Source: Blautia sp. OF03-15BH
Lineage (GTDB): Bacteria; Bacillota; Clostridia; Lachnospirales; Lachnospiraceae
Length of the DNA: 46,128 bases
Direction: 5' to 3'
Assembly (NCBI RefSeq): GCF_003463065.1
Contig: NZ_QSCM01000021.1
Coordinates: forward strand, 1 to 46,128
Shown here piece by piece: positions 16,514 to 24,455 of the stretch; positions within the stretch are counted from its first letter, which is position 1, and every line of letters begins with the position of its first letter. The notes under the pieces were generated by a model. The model was given only the letters and a program-made list of their open reading frames with translations. It made no database searches and was not told where the DNA came from. The translations under genes and the position numbers were made by a program.

Positions 16514-16547
16514 AGAAAAGCCAGCGGAGGGAACCGCTGGCTTTTCT
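16514..16547 (-). terminator. Rho-independent terminator after ftsH
   Basis: AGAAAAGCCAGCGG (16514-16527) and CCGCTGGCTTTTCT (16534-16547) form a perfect 14-bp stem with a 6-base loop. On the - strand the stem ends in a U-rich stretch. It lies 130 bases past the ftsH stop codon and upstream of the GH13 promoter. Confidence 0.75.
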
Positions 16548-16678
16548 CTTGGAGAAGGTATTTCTCTTATGGGGTGTAGCAAAAACTATATAATGTATTG
16601 GGGGGGGTTTACGATTAGTATTATAACAAAAGAGTTCCGAGAAGTGTGCACAAACTTTAAAAAATCTCGGTTTTTTTT
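16548..16678. other. Low-complexity spacer with G8 and T10 tracts
   Basis: This stretch between ftsH and its terminator holds a run of eight G (16600-16607), a run of ten T abutting the ftsH stop codon (16671-16680) and an inverted repeat CCGAGA/TCTCGG (16637-16642/16665-16670). A TATAAT-like hexamer lies on each strand (16589-16594 +; 16620-16625 -), without convincing -35 partners. No gene is seen. Confidence 0.4.
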
Positions 16679-18496
16679 TTATGCTTTCTCTACAAAAAGG
16701 CTTTCAAACTCTTCTCTTCCGATTTTTTCCTTTTCCACAAGAAGTGCGGCACAGGAATGCAAAACATCCATGTGCTCTTCAATGATCTTCTTTGCGTGAG
16801 CATAGGATTCATCAATGATCCGTTTCACTTCCTCATCGATCAGGGAAGCAGTTTCCTCACCGTAGGAACGGGTATGGGCCAGATCCCGGCCGATAAATAC
16901 TTCATCCTCGTCCCCTCCGTAGCAGATCATGCCGACCTTTTCCGACATACCATACTGCATAACCATGGCACGGGCCAGATTAGTGGCCTGCTTGATGTCC
17001 TGGGAAGCCCCCGTGGTTACATCGCCGAAGATCAGCTCCTCTGCGATCCGGCCGCCAAAAGAAACCTCGATGTTATGGAGCATCTTATTTCTGGTATTGA
17101 ACATCTCATCCTTCTCCGGCAGAGGCATCGTATAGCCTGCAGCTCCCATTCCCGTAGGAATGATGGAGATGGTATGGACCGGTCCGACATCCGGAAGCAC
17201 ATGGAACAGGATCGCATGACCTGCCTCATGGTAGGCTGTGATCTTTTTCTCATGCTCGGAGATCACCCGGCTCTTCTTCTCTGCACCGATGCCGACTTTG
17301 ACAAAGGAGCGGTTGATATCCGCCTGCTGGATAAAGCTTCTGCCAGCCTTGGCTGCATAAATAGCTGCTTCATTCATCAGATTCTCCAGATCAGCTCCGG
17401 TGAAGCCTGCCGTTGTCTGGGCCACCTGTTTCAGATCCACATCATCACCCAGGGGTTTGCCCTTGCAGTGAACCTTCAGGATCTCTTCACGGCCCTTTAC
17501 ATCCGGACGGCCCACACCGACCTTCCGGTCAAAACGGCCGGGACGGAGGATTGCCGGATCCAGGATATCCACACGGTTGGTCGCTGCCATGACGATGATG
17601 CCTTCGTTGTATCCGAAACCATCCATCTCGACAAGCATCTGGTTCAGCGTCTGCTCTCTCTCATCATGACCGCCGCCCATGCCGGTTCCACGGCGTCTGG
17701 CTACGGCATCGATCTCATCGATAAAAACGATGCAGGGCGCATTTTTCTTTGCCTCTGCAAAAAGGTCGCGGACACGGGAGGCACCCACACCGACAAACAT
17801 TTCCACGAAATCAGAACCGGAAATACTGAAAAACGGAACGCCTGCTTCACCGGCTACTGCCTTGGCAAGAAGGGTCTTACCGGTTCCCGGAGGGCCGACC
17901 AGAAGAACGCCCTTGGGGATCCGGGCGCCTACCTGGAGGTATTTTTTCGGATCCTTCAGAAAATCTACGATCTCCTTCAGATCCTCCTTCTCTTCCTGAA
18001 GGCCTGCCACATCCTTAAAGGTCACTTTTCTGGCATCCGGACTGATCATGGTCGCCCGGCTCTTTCCGAAATTCATCATCTTGTTTCCGCCGCCGGATGA
18101 CGCCTGACGGTTCATCATCATAAACATGACCATGACGACGACAACCATAAGCAGCATGGGGAGCAGATTATTCAGAAAAACATTTTCCTGCGGCACATCA
18201 TGGATATAGCAGCTGACTCCCTGTTCATTCAGGTATTTCACCGCCTCATTCACATCCGGGACGTTGACCCGTGCCACACTACTGTCAGTCATATGCACAT
18301 TCAGATAGCCTGTGGGAACCTGTGCATTCTGGTGAACCTCCACCTTTGCCACTTTTCCGCTCTCAACGGCAGTCTGCATATATTGATAGGTATAGGTCTC
18401 CGTCTGCAGAAAACCGCTGCGCAGAAAGAAATACGCCAGCAGCAGGACAACTGCCACGGATATATAAAGACCTACTCCTCTTGATTCTCTGTTCAA
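16679..18496 (-). CDS. ftsH: ATP-dependent zinc metalloprotease FtsH
   Basis: This 605-residue membrane-anchored AAA+ protease degrades unneeded or damaged membrane and regulatory proteins. There are two transmembrane segments (about residues 9-25 and 108-128) around a small external domain. The Walker A motif GPPGTGKT is at 201-208, Walker B FIDEID at ~258-263, the arginine-finger region around RPGRFDR, and the zinc site HEAGH at 423-427. The external loop starts soon after the first helix, as usual. It lies at the end of the tilS-hpt-ftsH run, the same order as in Bacillus subtilis. A terminator follows after a 130-base spacer. Confidence 0.97.
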   Translation of the reverse strand: MNRESRGVGLYISVAVVLLLAYFFLRSGFLQTETYTYQYMQTAVESGKVAKVEVHQNAQVPTGYLNVHMTDSSVARVNVPDVNEAVKYLNEQGVSCYIHDVPQENVFLNNLLPMLLMVVVVMVMFMMMNRQASSGGGNKMMNFGKSRATMISPDARKVTFKDVAGLQEEKEDLKEIVDFLKDPKKYLQVGARIPKGVLLVGPPGTGKTLLAKAVAGEAGVPFFSISGSDFVEMFVGVGASRVRDLFAEAKKNAPCIVFIDEIDAVARRRGTGMGGGHDEREQTLNQMLVEMDGFGYNEGIIVMAATNRVDILDPAILRPGRFDRKVGVGRPDVKGREEILKVHCKGKPLGDDVDLKQVAQTTAGFTGADLENLMNEAAIYAAKAGRSFIQQADINRSFVKVGIGAEKKSRVISEHEKKITAYHEAGHAILFHVLPDVGPVHTISIIPTGMGAAGYTMPLPEKDEMFNTRNKMLHNIEVSFGGRIAEELIFGDVTTGASQDIKQATNLARAMVMQYGMSEKVGMICYGGDEDEVFIGRDLAHTRSYGEETASLIDEEVKRIIDESYAHAKKIIEEHMDVLHSCAALLVEKEKIGREEFESLFVEKA

Positions 18497-18524
18497 AGCG
18501 AATCTCCTTTCAGCTCTGTCATTT

Positions 18525-19046
18525 CTACTGTTCTACAACACCGATGTAGGGCAGATTCCGGTATTTCTGATCATAATCCAGACCATAACCTACCACAAAT
18601 TCATCCGGGATATTGAAACCGGTATAATCCACCTTCACGTCAGTGACACGGCGCTCCGGTTTGTCAAGAAGCGTGCAAAGATGCAGGCTTCTGGGATTTC
18701 TCTTTCTCAGGATCTCCATCAGATAGCTTAAGGTTCTTCCGGAATCCACGATATCCTCCACGATCAGAACATCTTTGCCATCCAGAGGCTGATCCAGGTC
18801 TTTAACGATCTTTACCACACCGCTGGATTCGGTGCCTGCACCGTAGCTGCTGACAGACATGAAGTCCATGGTAACGGGAACCGTGATCCTCTTTGCCAGT
18901 TCACACATAAAGAATACGCCGCCCTTCAGCACGCATACCAGATGCACCTGCCGTCCGGCATAATCCTCACTGATCTTTCTGCCAAGCTCTGCGATCTTTT
19001 CATCTACTTCCTGCTCCGGCACCAAAACACGAATCTTGTCTTCCAT
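18525..19046 (-). CDS. hpt: Hypoxanthine phosphoribosyltransferase
   Basis: This 173-residue type I phosphoribosyltransferase salvages hypoxanthine (and guanine) to IMP/GMP using PRPP. The PRPP-binding signature VLIVEDIVDSGRTL is intact (about residues 94-107), and the flexible-loop motif VSSYG and the C-terminal GYGLDYD are present. The gene starts 4 bases after tilS ends, so the two are co-translated. Like tilS and ftsH it occupies its standard clostridial/bacillar position. Confidence 0.96.
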   Translation of the reverse strand: MEDKIRVLVPEQEVDEKIAELGRKISEDYAGRQVHLVCVLKGGVFFMCELAKRITVPVTMDFMSVSSYGAGTESSGVVKIVKDLDQPLDGKDVLIVEDIVDSGRTLSYLMEILRKRNPRSLHLCTLLDKPERRVTDVKVDYTGFNIPDEFVVGYGLDYDQKYRNLPYIGVVEQ

Positions 19047-19050
19047 TCTC

Positions 19051-20463
19051 TTAATCCTCCATCACTTGTACTTTTAAAACCCTGCTGGTTTTCTCTGTTA
19101 CCTTGTAAGCCTCGCTGATCCGGTGTCCGACCACCCAGAGGATGTGGGAACCATCTGCCAGAAGGCATAACCGGTCTCTTTCTCCGGCCGGAATCTTCTC
19201 ATCGATCAGATATTTTTTCAGAGTCTTCCTTCCGCCTGAAGCCGTGACGGTGAGAAAATCACCGCTTCTTCGGGGCCGTATTTGAACCGTACTCTTAATT
19301 GTATCATAATCAAACCATTTCGTATACCTGTTTTCCGGAATAATTTCGCTTTTATAAGGGAAAACCGATGCAGCAAACCGGTATTTCCCGTACCGGACGC
19401 TGCCCGGTATCTCCAGCTCCTCTGCTGTATCCGGCTTTTCTTCCTCTTTCCTTCCGGAAGCCTTTTTTCCTTTTTTAAAAACAAGAAAAACCCCTTCGGT
19501 ATAAGCCCTGACCTCTCCCGGCAGATCCAGACTGCGGCCGGACTGCTTTCCGGCAAGCTCCGTGATCGCAGCCAGATGAATAGCGGAAACATTGTAAAGA
19601 GCATTCTCCGGCGCAAGTTCTCTCAGACAGTGACGGAGAACATACGCTTTCAGTGCCTCCGGTTCTTCTAAAAAACCTTTTCGCTCCAGAAGGAGCTCCA
19701 TACTGCCATCCTCTGTCCGTCCCTTTCTTCGGCCGGCCAGCTTTTTCACGGCTTCTTCTGCCTGTGCCTCCAGGTAATCCTCTGCAAGAGCCAGCCGTTC
19801 CGCCGTTTCCGCCAGATGCTCACAGGTTCTCGGATTTAATTCTTCCCGTAAAAGCGGGAGGATATTCAGACGGATCCGGTTCCTTGCATAATCGGTTTCC
19901 AGATTGGAGGCATCTGTCCGGAAAGAAATGCCTTCTTCTTTCAGAAAACCCTCAATTTCTTCCCGGGTCAGACAGAGGAGCGGCCGGATGATCTTTCCCC
20001 GTACCGGACGGATCCCGGAAAGGCCGGAGAGACCGCTTCCCCTGACCAGATGAAAAAGAAGGGTCTCTGCCTGGTCATTCCGGTTGTGCGCCACAGCAAT
20101 CTTCGTTCCTCCGTATTTCTCACAGATTTCCTCAAACGCCTCATAGCGGGCACGCCGGCCGGCCTCCTCTTCGGAACATTTCCATTTTCTGGCAAGCGAC
20201 GGGACATCCCGATGAAAAACATGACAGGGAATCTTTCGTTCACGGCAGAAGTTTTCCACAAAGGCCGCATCCTCCAGGCTTTCTTTTCCACGGATCCCAT
20301 GCTCCATGTGGACAACTTCAACGGAAATCCCCAAAGCTTCCCGATATCTGTCCAGCAAAAAAAGCAGGCATATGGAATCCGCTCCTCCCGATACGCCTGC
20401 TATGACCCTGTCTCCTTCCTTAAGCATCCCGTTTTTCCGGATATAGTCCAGTACCTTTTCCAT
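19051..20463 (-). CDS. tilS: tRNA(Ile)-lysidine synthase
   Basis: This 470-residue enzyme converts cytidine-34 of the CAU-anticodon tRNA-Ile to lysidine, so that AUA is read as isoleucine; it is essential in most bacteria. The PP-loop motif SGGADS (residues 25-30) of the N-type ATP pyrophosphatase domain is followed by the substrate-binding and C-terminal TilS domains, the last ending near the ISEAYKVTEKTSRVL segment. The start at 20461-20463 has GGAGG 7 bases upstream. A start 29 codons earlier would overlap spoIIE and has no site of that quality. It is placed between spoIIE and hpt as in B. subtilis. Confidence 0.95.
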   Translation of the reverse strand: MEKVLDYIRKNGMLKEGDRVIAGVSGGADSICLLFLLDRYREALGISVEVVHMEHGIRGKESLEDAAFVENFCRERKIPCHVFHRDVPSLARKWKCSEEEAGRRARYEAFEEICEKYGGTKIAVAHNRNDQAETLLFHLVRGSGLSGLSGIRPVRGKIIRPLLCLTREEIEGFLKEEGISFRTDASNLETDYARNRIRLNILPLLREELNPRTCEHLAETAERLALAEDYLEAQAEEAVKKLAGRRKGRTEDGSMELLLERKGFLEEPEALKAYVLRHCLRELAPENALYNVSAIHLAAITELAGKQSGRSLDLPGEVRAYTEGVFLVFKKGKKASGRKEEEKPDTAEELEIPGSVRYGKYRFAASVFPYKSEIIPENRYTKWFDYDTIKSTVQIRPRRSGDFLTVTASGGRKTLKKYLIDEKIPAGERDRLCLLADGSHILWVVGHRISEAYKVTEKTSRVLKVQVMED

Positions 20464-20527
20464 CGCTCTTCCTCCATTGTATCTTTTGCTGTAACTGTTT
20501 GCGCTATCCGCCCTCTTCATTCCCGGC

Positions 20528-21994
20528 TCAGCGTCTCCAGAGGCCTCCAACCAGCACGGTCATATCATCCTCGGCCTTTCTGCACCGGAGCTTCAGGACT
20601 TCTTCCAGGATATCCGCTGCCATTTCGGAAGCATTTTCCGTCGTTTCCTGCAGAAGGATTTCCTGAAGCCTGTCCTCTCCATGATTTCCCGGAAAGGCAT
20701 CCAGGATCCCGTCGGAAACCATGATGAGAAAATCTCCCGGACGAAGCTGTTTTTTCGTACATTCATAGTCTGCCTCCCCGATGATCCCCATAGGCATGCT
20801 GGTGGAGGAAACGGTTTCCACCCAGTCTCCTCTTTTGAGAAAGGTCGCAGCCGCCCCTACTTTAAGAAGCTCGCATTCCCCGGTATAAAGATTTACCGCA
20901 GCCAGATCCATCGTGGAAAAACAGTTTCCATCCTTCAGAAGCATGACCGAATGGAGCATTTTTATGGAACTTTCCCTGTCAAAGCCCGCGTTGAGAAACT
21001 GCTCCATAAGCTCCACGGCCCGGCTGCTCTCCTGACCGGCTTCCGGTCCGGACCCCATCCCGTCGGAAATATTCAGAATCATCTCTCCACTGTCTCTGTG
21101 ATAGAGTGCAAAGCTGTCACCGGATACCACTTCCCCGTCCCGGGTCACACGGGCTGCCCCGCAGAGCATCAGATATTCCGGAGCCGGCATAAACATCACC
21201 GTGTTGTAATCCTGATTGATGACCATCCGGCTGTCTCTTGCCGGGATCATCCGCTCCCCGCAGGCGGAAGAAAGACAAGCAGCTGCCTCACGCATACCCA
21301 CACAGCGTTTTTTTCCCAGAGCCCGCATGGTCACATAAAGCTCCCGGCAGCCATCGGAACGTTCTACCTTCCACATTTCCCGTACACCGATGCCATGAAG
21401 CTTCATCTGCACTTCAAGGCTCCGTCTTACCTGCGTATCCACCTCATCCACCTCATAGATCGACCCGGCAGCCCGCCGGATGATCCCGGCGATCTCCTGA
21501 AACTGGTCCATCATGAGTTTCCGGCTCGCCAGCAGACGGTTGGTCCAGCAAAGTTCCTGACGGGCCAGCTGGTATTTCAGGCGGATCTCACTTAAGAACC
21601 GGTCCGAACGTATACAAAAGGAAAGGCGTTCCGGTTCTTCCTCTCCTTTTTCCATGGAAAAAAGCCGCTCATAGGCTTCCCGGAGTGTATCCTCCCGATG
21701 CTCGCTCCAACACCACTCCATAGCTTCGCAGTCCCGGCAGACCTTATAAGAGCTTTCTCTCAGAATCTCTTCTCTGTCCTCCCGCTCCAGATCCTCCTTC
21801 CGCTTCGGAAACTTCTGAAAGGTCTCCGACAGCCCGTCAAAAGCTTCCGCGTATTGATTCAGTTTCTGTCTGCCCGGATCGCGCACCGCTTCATTTCCCG
21901 GACCCTCCCGGTGTTCCTGATAAAAAACCTTCAATAGATCCAGGAGCATCCAGAGAATACTCACCAAAAGAACCGTGATCAAAAGCTCCCCCAT
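20528..21994 (-). CDS. spoIIE: SpoIIE-type serine phosphatase with a single membrane anchor
   Basis: By position (divIC-spoIIE-tilS) and by domain this is the stage II sporulation phosphatase, which dephosphorylates the anti-anti-sigma factor SpoIIAA and so switches on sigma F in the forespore. The C-terminal PP2C domain (~275-488) has its metal aspartates in SDGMGSG (D311), MVSDGILD and EDDMT. The middle region has the cysteine cluster CRDC-x5-C (C86, C89, C95). It is only 488 residues long, with one N-terminal membrane helix (~4-24), whereas B. subtilis SpoIIE is about 827 residues with some ten helices. A good GGAGG before the ATG, and the noncoding spacer upstream, argue against a missed 5' part. 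Either this lineage has a reduced SpoIIE or the protein is a SpoIIE-like paralogue. Confidence 0.88.
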   Translation of the reverse strand: MGELLITVLLVSILWMLLDLLKVFYQEHREGPGNEAVRDPGRQKLNQYAEAFDGLSETFQKFPKRKEDLEREDREEILRESSYKVCRDCEAMEWCWSEHREDTLREAYERLFSMEKGEEEPERLSFCIRSDRFLSEIRLKYQLARQELCWTNRLLASRKLMMDQFQEIAGIIRRAAGSIYEVDEVDTQVRRSLEVQMKLHGIGVREMWKVERSDGCRELYVTMRALGKKRCVGMREAAACLSSACGERMIPARDSRMVINQDYNTVMFMPAPEYLMLCGAARVTRDGEVVSGDSFALYHRDSGEMILNISDGMGSGPEAGQESSRAVELMEQFLNAGFDRESSIKMLHSVMLLKDGNCFSTMDLAAVNLYTGECELLKVGAAATFLKRGDWVETVSSTSMPMGIIGEADYECTKKQLRPGDFLIMVSDGILDAFPGNHGEDRLQEILLQETTENASEMAADILEEVLKLRCRKAEDDMTVLVGGLWRR

Positions 21995-22023
21995 AACAAA
22001 GCTCCTCCATTCAGAAAAATGGC

Positions 22024-22056
22024 AGAACCGGGCAGACGTTTCGGCCTGTCCGGTTC
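22024..22056 (-). terminator. Terminator between divIC and spoIIE
   Basis: AGAACCGGGCAG (22024-22035) pairs with CTGTCCGGTTCT (22045-22056) with one mismatch. On the - strand it is followed within a few bases by UUUUU. It separates the yabP-yabQ-divIC transcript from spoIIE. Confidence 0.65.
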
Positions 22057-22092
22057 TCTTTTGTGCTCTGCTCTGTCAGAGAGCTTTGTCTC

Positions 22093-22398
22093 TTAATTCG
22101 ATGGTTTGAAGATGATCTCGTCCTTGTAGACCAGTCCAAGCTTGTCCTTGGCTATCCCTTCTACATACTCCGTTGTATTCTTGTACTCTTCCAGCTTCTT
22201 TATCTCGTCCGTACGTGCAGTCTCACTGTCGATCTTCTGCTGCAGCTCTTCCTTCTGAGCCGCGTATACATTGAGTTTTTCCTTCAGTCCGTGGCTCTGC
22301 ACACTGAGACTGACGAGCAGGATCATAACAATAAAGCAGATGCTGCCCACGCCTCTGTTGCTTCCCCGTCTTTTTTTTCTTCTTCTATTCTGTTTCAT
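22093..22398 (-). CDS. divIC: Septum formation initiator DivIC/FtsB
   Basis: This 101-residue bitopic membrane protein of the divisome has a very basic cytoplasmic N-terminus (residues 1-16), one helix (~17-36) and a heptad-like coiled coil (~38-70) with the outside tail containing the family segment EGIAKDKLGLV. It pairs with FtsL to recruit late division proteins. It sits after yabQ in the standard sporulation-division gene order. The 43-base gap after yabQ is AT-rich with no clear promoter. Confidence 0.93.
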   Translation of the reverse strand: MKQNRRRKKRRGSNRGVGSICFIVMILLVSLSVQSHGLKEKLNVYAAQKEELQQKIDSETARTDEIKKLEEYKNTTEYVEGIAKDKLGLVYKDEIIFKPSN

Positions 22399-22441
22399 CC
22401 GGACCCCTGTTTCTTTCTTTCGCCATAACTGTCTTTTACAG

Positions 22442-22852
22442 CTATCTTTTCACATCAACGTTTTTACATGTAATTCTCATTGTAACCCAATTCCATGCTT
22501 TTTTCAACGCTTTTCGGCAAAGAAAAAATGTTTTTTTCGACACTGCATCAAAGACAAACCTTTCGCTTTTCACCACCCAGAAACTGGCGGTCCGATGGTA
22601 AAGCCACATGCCAAAAACAAGAGCTGCCAGAGAAAAGCCCCGGAGAGAACCCTGATTCCCCCGAAAGGACACACCAAAGCAGAAAATCCCGGCTCCTGTC
22701 CAGAAAAAGAAATCCTCCAGAGACTGGAAAAAGCCGTTATGAGGGATCAGACGGCGAAGTACACGCAGCTGATCATAGGCGCATAAAAGAATCATTCCCG
22801 AAAGAAGCGAAAAAAAGAAAAACCAGATCTCGTGACGGATCACTCCGCTCAT
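22442..22852 (-). CDS. yabQ: Spore cortex biosynthesis protein YabQ
   Basis: This 136-residue membrane protein has about three hydrophobic segments (residues ~9-28, ~45-62 and ~72-90). The motif GMILLCAYDQLRVLRR is typical of YabQ, which in B. subtilis is needed for the spore cortex. The start codon lies one base after the yabP stop, so the pair is translated together. The C-terminal tail is basic and poorly conserved. Confidence 0.9.
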   Translation of the reverse strand: MSGVIRHEIWFFFFSLLSGMILLCAYDQLRVLRRLIPHNGFFQSLEDFFFWTGAGIFCFGVSFRGNQGSLRGFSLAALVFGMWLYHRTASFWVVKSERFVFDAVSKKTFFLCRKALKKAWNWVTMRITCKNVDVKR

Positions 22853-22853
22853 C

Positions 22854-23147
22854 CTACTGAAACATCTTCCGAAACAGAGAAGTACCCTTGTCTGCCTTTT
22901 TTCCCTGGCCTCCGGTGTAGGTCAGACTGTCGATCTTTCCGTCGATGTCCACCTCACCTTTTTCCAGAGTCAGCCGGCTGACATGAAGTTCCTCCCCTTT
23001 GATCATCAGAAGACCATCTTCCGTCCGGAGCACCACTTCTCCCACATCAAAAGAGAGCACATCCGATACCCCCGTGACAGTTCCGCTTCTGCGTCCCTCC
23101 ATGGTTACCTTGTGTGCCCTCTTCATCTCAATCTGTTTTTCTTCCAT
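22854..23147 (-). CDS. yabP: Sporulation protein YabP
   Basis: This 97-residue soluble protein of the YabP family has the beta-rich core with GVSDVLSFDVGEVVLRTEDG and LTLEKGEVDIDG, and acts with YabQ in making the spore cortex. The start at 23145-23147 gives the usual family length and leaves rqcP intact. An in-frame start 20 codons upstream would overlap rqcP. A modest GAGAGGG site precedes the ATG. The C-terminal GGQGKKADKG tail looks disordered. Confidence 0.9.
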   Translation of the reverse strand: MEEKQIEMKRAHKVTMEGRRSGTVTGVSDVLSFDVGEVVLRTEDGLLMIKGEELHVSRLTLEKGEVDIDGKIDSLTYTGGQGKKADKGTSLFRKMFQ

Positions 23148-23203
23148 AAAGCCCTCTCGGTATATGCTCTTGATAAAATATATGAGAGAGACGGGAGAAA
23201 TAT

Positions 23204-23443
23204 TCACAGGTACTGATACATTTCCTTTGCATCGTCTTTCCGGACGGTCTCCTGAACATTCAGCACTTCCACCTTTACCGCTTTGGTGCCAAAACCAATC
23301 TCCAGAATGTCCCCTGCCTTCACAGCAGCGGAAGCCTTGGCCGGTTTGCCGTTGATGGTGACTCTTCCGGCGTCGCAGGCCTCGTTTGCCACGGTACGGC
23401 GCTTGATCAGGCGGGATACTTTTAAAAATTTATCTAACCGCAT
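23204..23443 (-). CDS. rqcP: S4-domain RNA-binding protein RqcP (YabO/Hsp15-like)
   Basis: This 79-residue protein is almost entirely an S4 RNA-binding domain (RLDKFLKVSRLIKRRTVANEA, then GRVTINGKPAKAS). In Firmicutes this protein binds stalled 50S subunits and assists RqcH in adding alanine tails to incomplete chains. It follows HU after a terminator, so its own promoter or read-through is needed, and precedes yabP. Ribosome binding site: AAGGAGG about 7 bases before ATG. Confidence 0.93.
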   Translation of the reverse strand: MRLDKFLKVSRLIKRRTVANEACDAGRVTINGKPAKASAAVKAGDILEIGFGTKAVKVEVLNVQETVRKDDAKEMYQYL

Positions 23444-23466
23444 GGTGCGTTCCTCCTTATGAAAAA

Positions 23467-23496
23467 ATCGGAGGGCTTTTCAAGAAGTCCTCCGAT
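23467..23496 (-). terminator. Rho-independent terminator after HU gene
   Basis: ATCGGAGG (23467-23474) and CCTCCGAT (23489-23496) form an 8-bp stem; on the - strand a UUUUUU run (23462-23467) follows directly. It ends most HU transcripts 12 bases past the stop codon. Confidence 0.8.
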
Positions 23497-23507
23497 CTGT
23501 TTCATTC

Positions 23508-23786
23508 TTATTTCTCGTTAATCATATCTTTCAGTGCTTTGCCGGCTTTGAATCTGGGAGCTTTGGAAGCCTCGATCTTCATCGGCTCTCCGCTCTGAGG
23601 ATTTCTTCCCTCTCTTGCTGCTCTCTCAGATACCTCGAAAGTACCAAAACCTACCAGCTGGATCTTCTCACCCTTTTTCAGTTCTTCGGTCACAACGTCA
23701 GTGAAAGCCTTCAGTGCTTTCTCAGCGTCTTTTTTGGATAATTCGGTCTTGCTGGCAATAGCAGCAATTAATTCTGTTTTATTCAT
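23508..23786 (-). CDS. hup: HU family DNA-binding protein
   Basis: This 92-residue histone-like protein bends and compacts DNA. It is full length, with the dimerisation helices (~1-45) and the DNA-binding arms containing GFGTFEVSERAAREGRNP and the intercalating proline in NPQSGE. The C-terminal FKAGKALKD is conserved. It is transcribed from a strong promoter (23895-23923) and stopped by a hairpin directly after the gene, fitting its high expression. It lies between mazG and rqcP. Confidence 0.97.
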   Translation of the reverse strand: MNKTELIAAIASKTELSKKDAEKALKAFTDVVTEELKKGEKIQLVGFGTFEVSERAAREGRNPQSGEPMKIEASKAPRFKAGKALKDMINEK

Positions 23787-23894
23787 GGAAATATTCCTCC
23801 TCTGGATTTCTCTTCGTAACTGATCTGTTCTCTGCAGCTACTCTTCGTTGTAATCATGACCCTGCCTTTTCTCCCCGGCAAAGTTCTACGTTTA

Positions 23895-23923
23895 CTTATA
23901 AACTGTTTTGGCCCTTTTGTCAA
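23895..23923 (-). promoter_or_regulatory. Strong promoter of HU gene
   Basis: On the - strand TTGACA (23918-23923) and TATAAG (23895-23900) are separated by exactly 17 bp. Transcription would begin near 23888 and give a leader of about 100 bases. Confidence 0.75.
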
Positions 23924-23940
23924 GAGTAATACGCCTGTTT

Positions 23941-24426
23941 TTACTGGTTTTCCGCATTCAGAAGACGGATCACTTCGCGGGCGGCAGCCGCCTCCGCTTC
24001 CTTCTTCTTTCTTTCATATTCTGCGGATCTTCCCTGCTTTTCCGCCTGCTTGATGGCTTCCCATCTGCCCGGGACTTCTTCCTTTTCCGGAGATGCTTCC
24101 GAAGAGAATACATGAGGATGGCGCCGGAGCATCTTCTCTCCTGCTTTCCGGATCACATCATCAAGGGAAAACAGGCCTTCTTCCTCTGCGATCTGACTCT
24201 GGAGCACCACCTGAAGGAGTACATCTCCCAGTTCTTCACAGAGGTTGTCCGGATCGCCGGTCTCAGAAAGAAGGTTCACCGCTGCTACGGCCTCCGTCAT
24301 TTCATGGATCATACAGGGCTTTAAGCTTTCATGCGTCTGCGCCTTGTCCCAGGGACAGCCTTTTTCCGGGTCCCGGAGCGCCCTTATGATCCCACGGTAA
24401 TCGTCAAAGGTAAGCTTCCTGTCCAT
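23941..24426 (-). CDS. mazG: MazG-family nucleotide pyrophosphohydrolase (short form)
   Basis: This 161-residue protein of the all-alpha NTP pyrophosphohydrolase superfamily hydrolyses (d)NTPs to monophosphates and may clean up aberrant nucleotides. The N-terminal motif GCPWDKAQTHESLKP and the metal-binding EELGDVLLQVV are clear. The first metal motif reads HEMTE where EExxE is usual, so one acidic ligand appears replaced by histidine. It is about the size of one MazG domain; the E. coli protein has two. It starts 29 bases after the phosphohexomutase gene, probably in the same transcript, and occupies the yabN position of the sporulation block. Confidence 0.9.
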   Translation of the reverse strand: MDRKLTFDDYRGIIRALRDPEKGCPWDKAQTHESLKPCMIHEMTEAVAAVNLLSETGDPDNLCEELGDVLLQVVLQSQIAEEEGLFSLDDVIRKAGEKMLRRHPHVFSSEASPEKEEVPGRWEAIKQAEKQGRSAEYERKKKEAEAAAAREVIRLLNAENQ

Positions 24427-24455
24427 AGTCTTCCCCTTTATCTCCTGTTTATGCC

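Noticed and set aside
16514..16625. A small RNA on the - strand from a TATAAT at 16620-16625 to the ftsH terminator
   Set aside because: No acceptable -35 lies at 16-18 bp, so the promoter is not supported.
16757..18100. A 447-codon + strand frame opposite ftsH
   Set aside because: It is antisense to a fully conserved protease; its translation is cysteine/histidine-rich without recognisable domains.
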